Shown one piece after another: positions 61,575-64,000 of a DNA stretch of 64,000 nt. This DNA comes from Actinomycetes bacterium (GTDB lineage Bacteria; Actinomycetota; Coriobacteriia; Coriobacteriales; Eggerthellaceae). The translations under genes were made by a program, and so were the position numbers. Where the stretch lies: assembly GCA_023394615.1 (NCBI GenBank), contig JAEXAI010000016.1:186001-250000 (forward strand), in the 5' to 3' direction. The notes beneath the pieces were generated by a model, which searched no databases, was not told the origin of the DNA, and saw only the letters and a list, made by a program, of their open reading frames with translations. Within the stretch, counting starts at the first letter, position 1, and every line of letters begins with the position of its first letter.

Positions 61575-64000
61575 TTATTCGGCCGCCTTCTTTGCAGCGG
61601 GCTTTTTAGCAGCTGCCTTCTTTGCCGGGGTCTTCTTGGTCGACGCTTTTTTCGCCGCAGCGCCCTTGGCGCCCGACTTAGCAGCGCCCTTGCCACGCGC
61701 AGCCTTTTTCGCTTCAGCTTCGGCCTTTCCAGGGCAATCGAAATTGGGGCACAGTTTCCACGGGCCTCGCGCGGTAGTGACAATCACCATCGGCGCGCCG
61801 CAGTGCTCGCATACTTCTTCGGTAGCGGTAAGTTTACCGTATTGCGGCAACGGGTATCCCGTAGCACACTCATCGTAGTTCTCACAACGGATGAAGCGCT
61901 TGAGCGTACGCGGGTTCTTTTTCGCAATCAGGTTCGCGTCTATGCCCTTCGCAGCACACGTGGGACACTTGCCCACGACGATGTCGGGCTCAACATTTGT
62001 GGGACACAGCGGGTCGATGCAGAGAATTCTTGGCTTACTACGAAAGGCCGTAACTTTGATTTGCGGCATGCCGCATACCGGACACGGTGTATCGGTGGCC
62101 TCAATCTTGCCTTTCGGCAGCGGATAGGTCACATCGCAGTCGGGCCATCCCGAGCATCCGATGAACATCGAGCGCGTTTTCTGAGAGGCGCGCAGCTGCA
62201 GGTCTTTACCGCACTTGGGGCATTTACCCACATATGCGTCAGCGGCCACCGCATCGGCCAGTGCGTCTTTTACCTCTTCGGAATGGGGCATGAGTTCTGA
62301 AAGCTGTTCGGAAAGTAGGTTTCGACTGTTGGTGACCACGGTATTTTTCGTCGTCGCTCCGTTCGCGATATTGTCCATCTCGCTTTCCAGCTCCGCCGTC
62401 ATATCGGGCGTCACCACATGCGGGGCAAAACGGCCCAGAGCATCACAGACCGCCATACCCAAAGCGGAAGGCTCGATAGGGTCGTTTTGAATGTATTTCA
62501 CGGTGTAGAGCCGCTCGATGATACTGTGGCGCGTGGATTTCGTGCCCAGCCCCAACTTTTCCATTTCCTGGATCAGTTTGCCCTGCGAATAGCGGGCGGG
62601 CGGTTCGGTCTGCTTTTTTGTCAGCGCTGCACCACCGAAATCGATTTGAGCTCCTTCGGCCATGGCAGGCAGCTGCTCGTCTTTTTTCAACCCATACGGA
62701 TAGATTTCGCGAAAACCCGGCACCGCCAGCACATCGCCGCGTGCAACGAAAGGCTCAGAACCCACTTGCAGGGTCACCTTCGTACCCTCTACCACGGCAG
62801 CTTCCGAAAGGGTTGCCAGAAAACGTCGGGCTATTAAGTTGTACAGTTTGAATTCTGCAGGAGGCAACGTGTCTGGCGTAGCAGCATTTGTAGGGTGTAT
62901 TGGCGGATGGTCCGTCGTTTCCTTTTTACCCCGCGTCGCATGCAATTCGCCCTTTTGCAAAAGTTTCCGGCAATACGGTGCATAGGCCAGATTGTCAGAG
63001 AGCTTCTGCACGGTCTCCACCAGATTCAGTGAAGACGGATACACCGTGTTGTCAACGCGCGGATAGCTGATGTAGCCATCCATATAGAGACTTTCAGCTA
63101 AACGCATGGTACGCGCCGGCGTGATGCCTTCAGCTGATGCTGCAGCCATCAACGATGTGGTATTGAACGGCACAGGCGCGGCGATAGTACGCTTGCGTTT
63201 GTCGATGGATGCCACCTGGGCGCTCGTTTCGCCCGAGACGTTTGCCATAACCGCTTTCGCCTTCGCCTCTTCCTTGAAGCGCGCCGTAGCATGTGGGGCG
63301 ATGAATTCCGTGCCATCCGCTGAAAACGTTCCTTTGATAACCCAGTAGTCTTCAGGCTCGAACGCCAAACGCAACCTCTCGCGTTCCACGATAAGCGCCA
63401 GCGTGGGCGTTTGCACGCGTCCAGAACTGCGCACGTTTCCATATCCGGCAAATTTCACCAGCGTGAGGTAACGCGTGAGTACAGCACCCCAGATAAGGTC
63501 GATATCCTGCCTTGACGCACCGGCGCTGGCCAAGTTCACATCCAGCTCCACCAGATTGTTGAAAGCGTGCGTGATCTCTTCTTTGGTGATGGCCGAATAG
63601 CGCGCGCGGGTCACCGGAGCGGTATCGTTTACCTGCTTGATCATGGAAAGCGCATCAGCGCCGATAAGCTCGCCTTCGCGATCGAAGTCTGTGGCAATCA
63701 CGATGCTGTCAGCCTTCTTCGCCAAATTCTTCAGCGATCGGATAATCTCTTTTTCTTTCGGCTGCTTTTCGATGGGCGCATAAACCAGATACGGCAACGC
63801 ATCCATCTTCCAAGAGGAAAGCTCGACTCCCTCTTCGGTGAAGGGCTTTTTCTTCTTGAAAGGCGGCTTCGGCAGACTGTCGGGCACATTCGCCTCGACC
63901 ACTTGACCCTCTTCGTCTACCCCGCGCCAGCCACCGCGCTTTTTATACACCAGATGCGGCGTGAAATCAGGTTCTAGTATATGACCGCGCAGGCCGATGG
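61575..64000 (-). CDS. topA: DNA topoisomerase I (type IA), 5' end outside window
   Basis: About 808 residues are visible; the start is beyond the right edge, since the frame stays open to 64000 (upstream residues include GLRGHILEPDFTPHL). It relaxes negative supercoils. TOPRIM DFDREGELIG, SSGRVQTPTL and the active-site Tyr in YISYPRVDNTVYPS are present. Four CX2C-type zinc motifs follow (CPKCGK, CPVCGM, CPTCAAKG, CEHCGA). The last 45 residues are a Lys/Ala/Gly-rich, histone-H1-like tail (KKTPAKKAAAKKPAAKKAAE), as in other actinobacterial enzymes. Confidence 0.95.
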   Translation of the reverse strand, partial: IGLRGHILEPDFTPHLVYKKRGGWRGVDEEGQVVEANVPDSLPKPPFKKKKPFTEEGVELSSWKMDALPYLVYAPIEKQPKEKEIIRSLKNLAKKADSIVIATDFDREGELIGADALSMIKQVNDTAPVTRARYSAITKEEITHAFNNLVELDVNLASAGASRQDIDLIWGAVLTRYLTLVKFAGYGNVRSSGRVQTPTLALIVERERLRLAFEPEDYWVIKGTFSADGTEFIAPHATARFKEEAKAKAVMANVSGETSAQVASIDKRKRTIAAPVPFNTTSLMAAASAEGITPARTMRLAESLYMDGYISYPRVDNTVYPSSLNLVETVQKLSDNLAYAPYCRKLLQKGELHATRGKKETTDHPPIHPTNAATPDTLPPAEFKLYNLIARRFLATLSEAAVVEGTKVTLQVGSEPFVARGDVLAVPGFREIYPYGLKKDEQLPAMAEGAQIDFGGAALTKKQTEPPARYSQGKLIQEMEKLGLGTKSTRHSIIERLYTVKYIQNDPIEPSALGMAVCDALGRFAPHVVTPDMTAELESEMDNIANGATTKNTVVTNSRNLLSEQLSELMPHSEEVKDALADAVAADAYVGKCPKCGKDLQLRASQKTRSMFIGCSGWPDCDVTYPLPKGKIEATDTPCPVCGMPQIKVTAFRSKPRILCIDPLCPTNVEPDIVVGKCPTCAAKGIDANLIAKKNPRTLKRFIRCENYDECATGYPLPQYGKLTATEEVCEHCGAPMVIVTTARGPWKLCPNFDCPGKAEAEAKKAARGKGAAKSGAKGAAAKKASTKKTPAKKAAAKKPAAKKAAE

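Noticed and set aside
1..64000. tRNA, rRNA, riboswitch or prophage
   Set aside because: No cloverleaf, rRNA segment, known riboswitch core, integrase or phage structural gene was recognised by eye; a covariance-model scan would be needed to exclude small RNAs.

Overview
The window looks like a chromosomal segment of a strictly anaerobic actinobacterium of the class Coriobacteriia, most likely family Eggerthellaceae. The clues are the mixture of gene types: membrane-bound LuxR-family regulators beside Tat-exported flavoprotein reductases, an arylsulfotransferase next to an MFS carrier, a fumarate reductase with an HdrB-like third subunit and no cytochrome b, two class I fumarases, and moderate GC with actinobacterial-type RpoD and a lysine/alanine-tailed topoisomerase. 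The genus is not certain; a moderate-GC member such as Cryptobacterium is possible but is only a guess.

Layout. 1-4.6 kb: acyl-CoA synthetase (cut by the left edge) with its XRE-cupin regulator, a lipoprotein, two long palindromic repeats and serC. 4.7-8.2 kb: a MacB-type ABC exporter (adaptor, ATPase, permease). 8.5-10.8 kb: HD-GYP protein, secreted nuclease, small unknown protein. 10.9-14.5 kb: TetR regulator, MFS carrier, arylsulfotransferase. 14.7-19.2 kb: CIRCE-controlled Hsp20, potassium channel, acetyltransferase, rRNA methyltransferase-like protein, RpoD. 19.3-22.2 kb: GIY-YIG protein and the radical SAM plus DUF4130 pair. 22.1-33.2 kb: one long minus-strand run of tightly spaced or overlapping genes (fumarase alpha/beta, tmk, holB, ricT, pncB, three tandem degV paralogues, a dehydrogenase with a His/Asp-rich tail, a PflX-like radical SAM enzyme). 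33.3-35.5 kb: a segment bounded by 20-bp inverted repeats with a zinc-ribbon membrane protein, a small membrane protein and a truncated paralogue. 35.7-39.5 kb: an operon of extracytoplasmic protein, Ser/Thr kinase and FHA protein. 39.8-43.9 kb: exported flavoprotein, ferredoxin and a LuxR membrane regulator. 44.2-47 kb: MFS carrier and M20 peptidase. 47-61.3 kb: a C4-dicarboxylate/lactate region. 61.6-64 kb: topA, cut by the right edge.

The most coherent physiological theme is in 47-61 kb: two DASS dicarboxylate carriers, malic enzyme, a LarA-type lactate racemase, fumarase and fumarate reductase, with a membrane LuxR regulator in the middle. Together they can take up malate or fumarate, interconvert them, and use fumarate as respiratory electron acceptor. 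The promoters of larA and of both carriers carry the same motif, TACACCCNNNAGGNG, which suggests a common regulator.

No rRNA, tRNA, CRISPR array, complete insertion sequence or prophage was recognised. The less ordinary material is the set of long palindromes, the 20-bp inverted repeats around a zinc-ribbon gene and its broken copy, a helically phased 11-bp repeat, the kinase/FHA operon, a cysteine cluster in the DUF4130 protein, the metal-binding-like tail on the dehydrogenase, and the shared operator-like motif.
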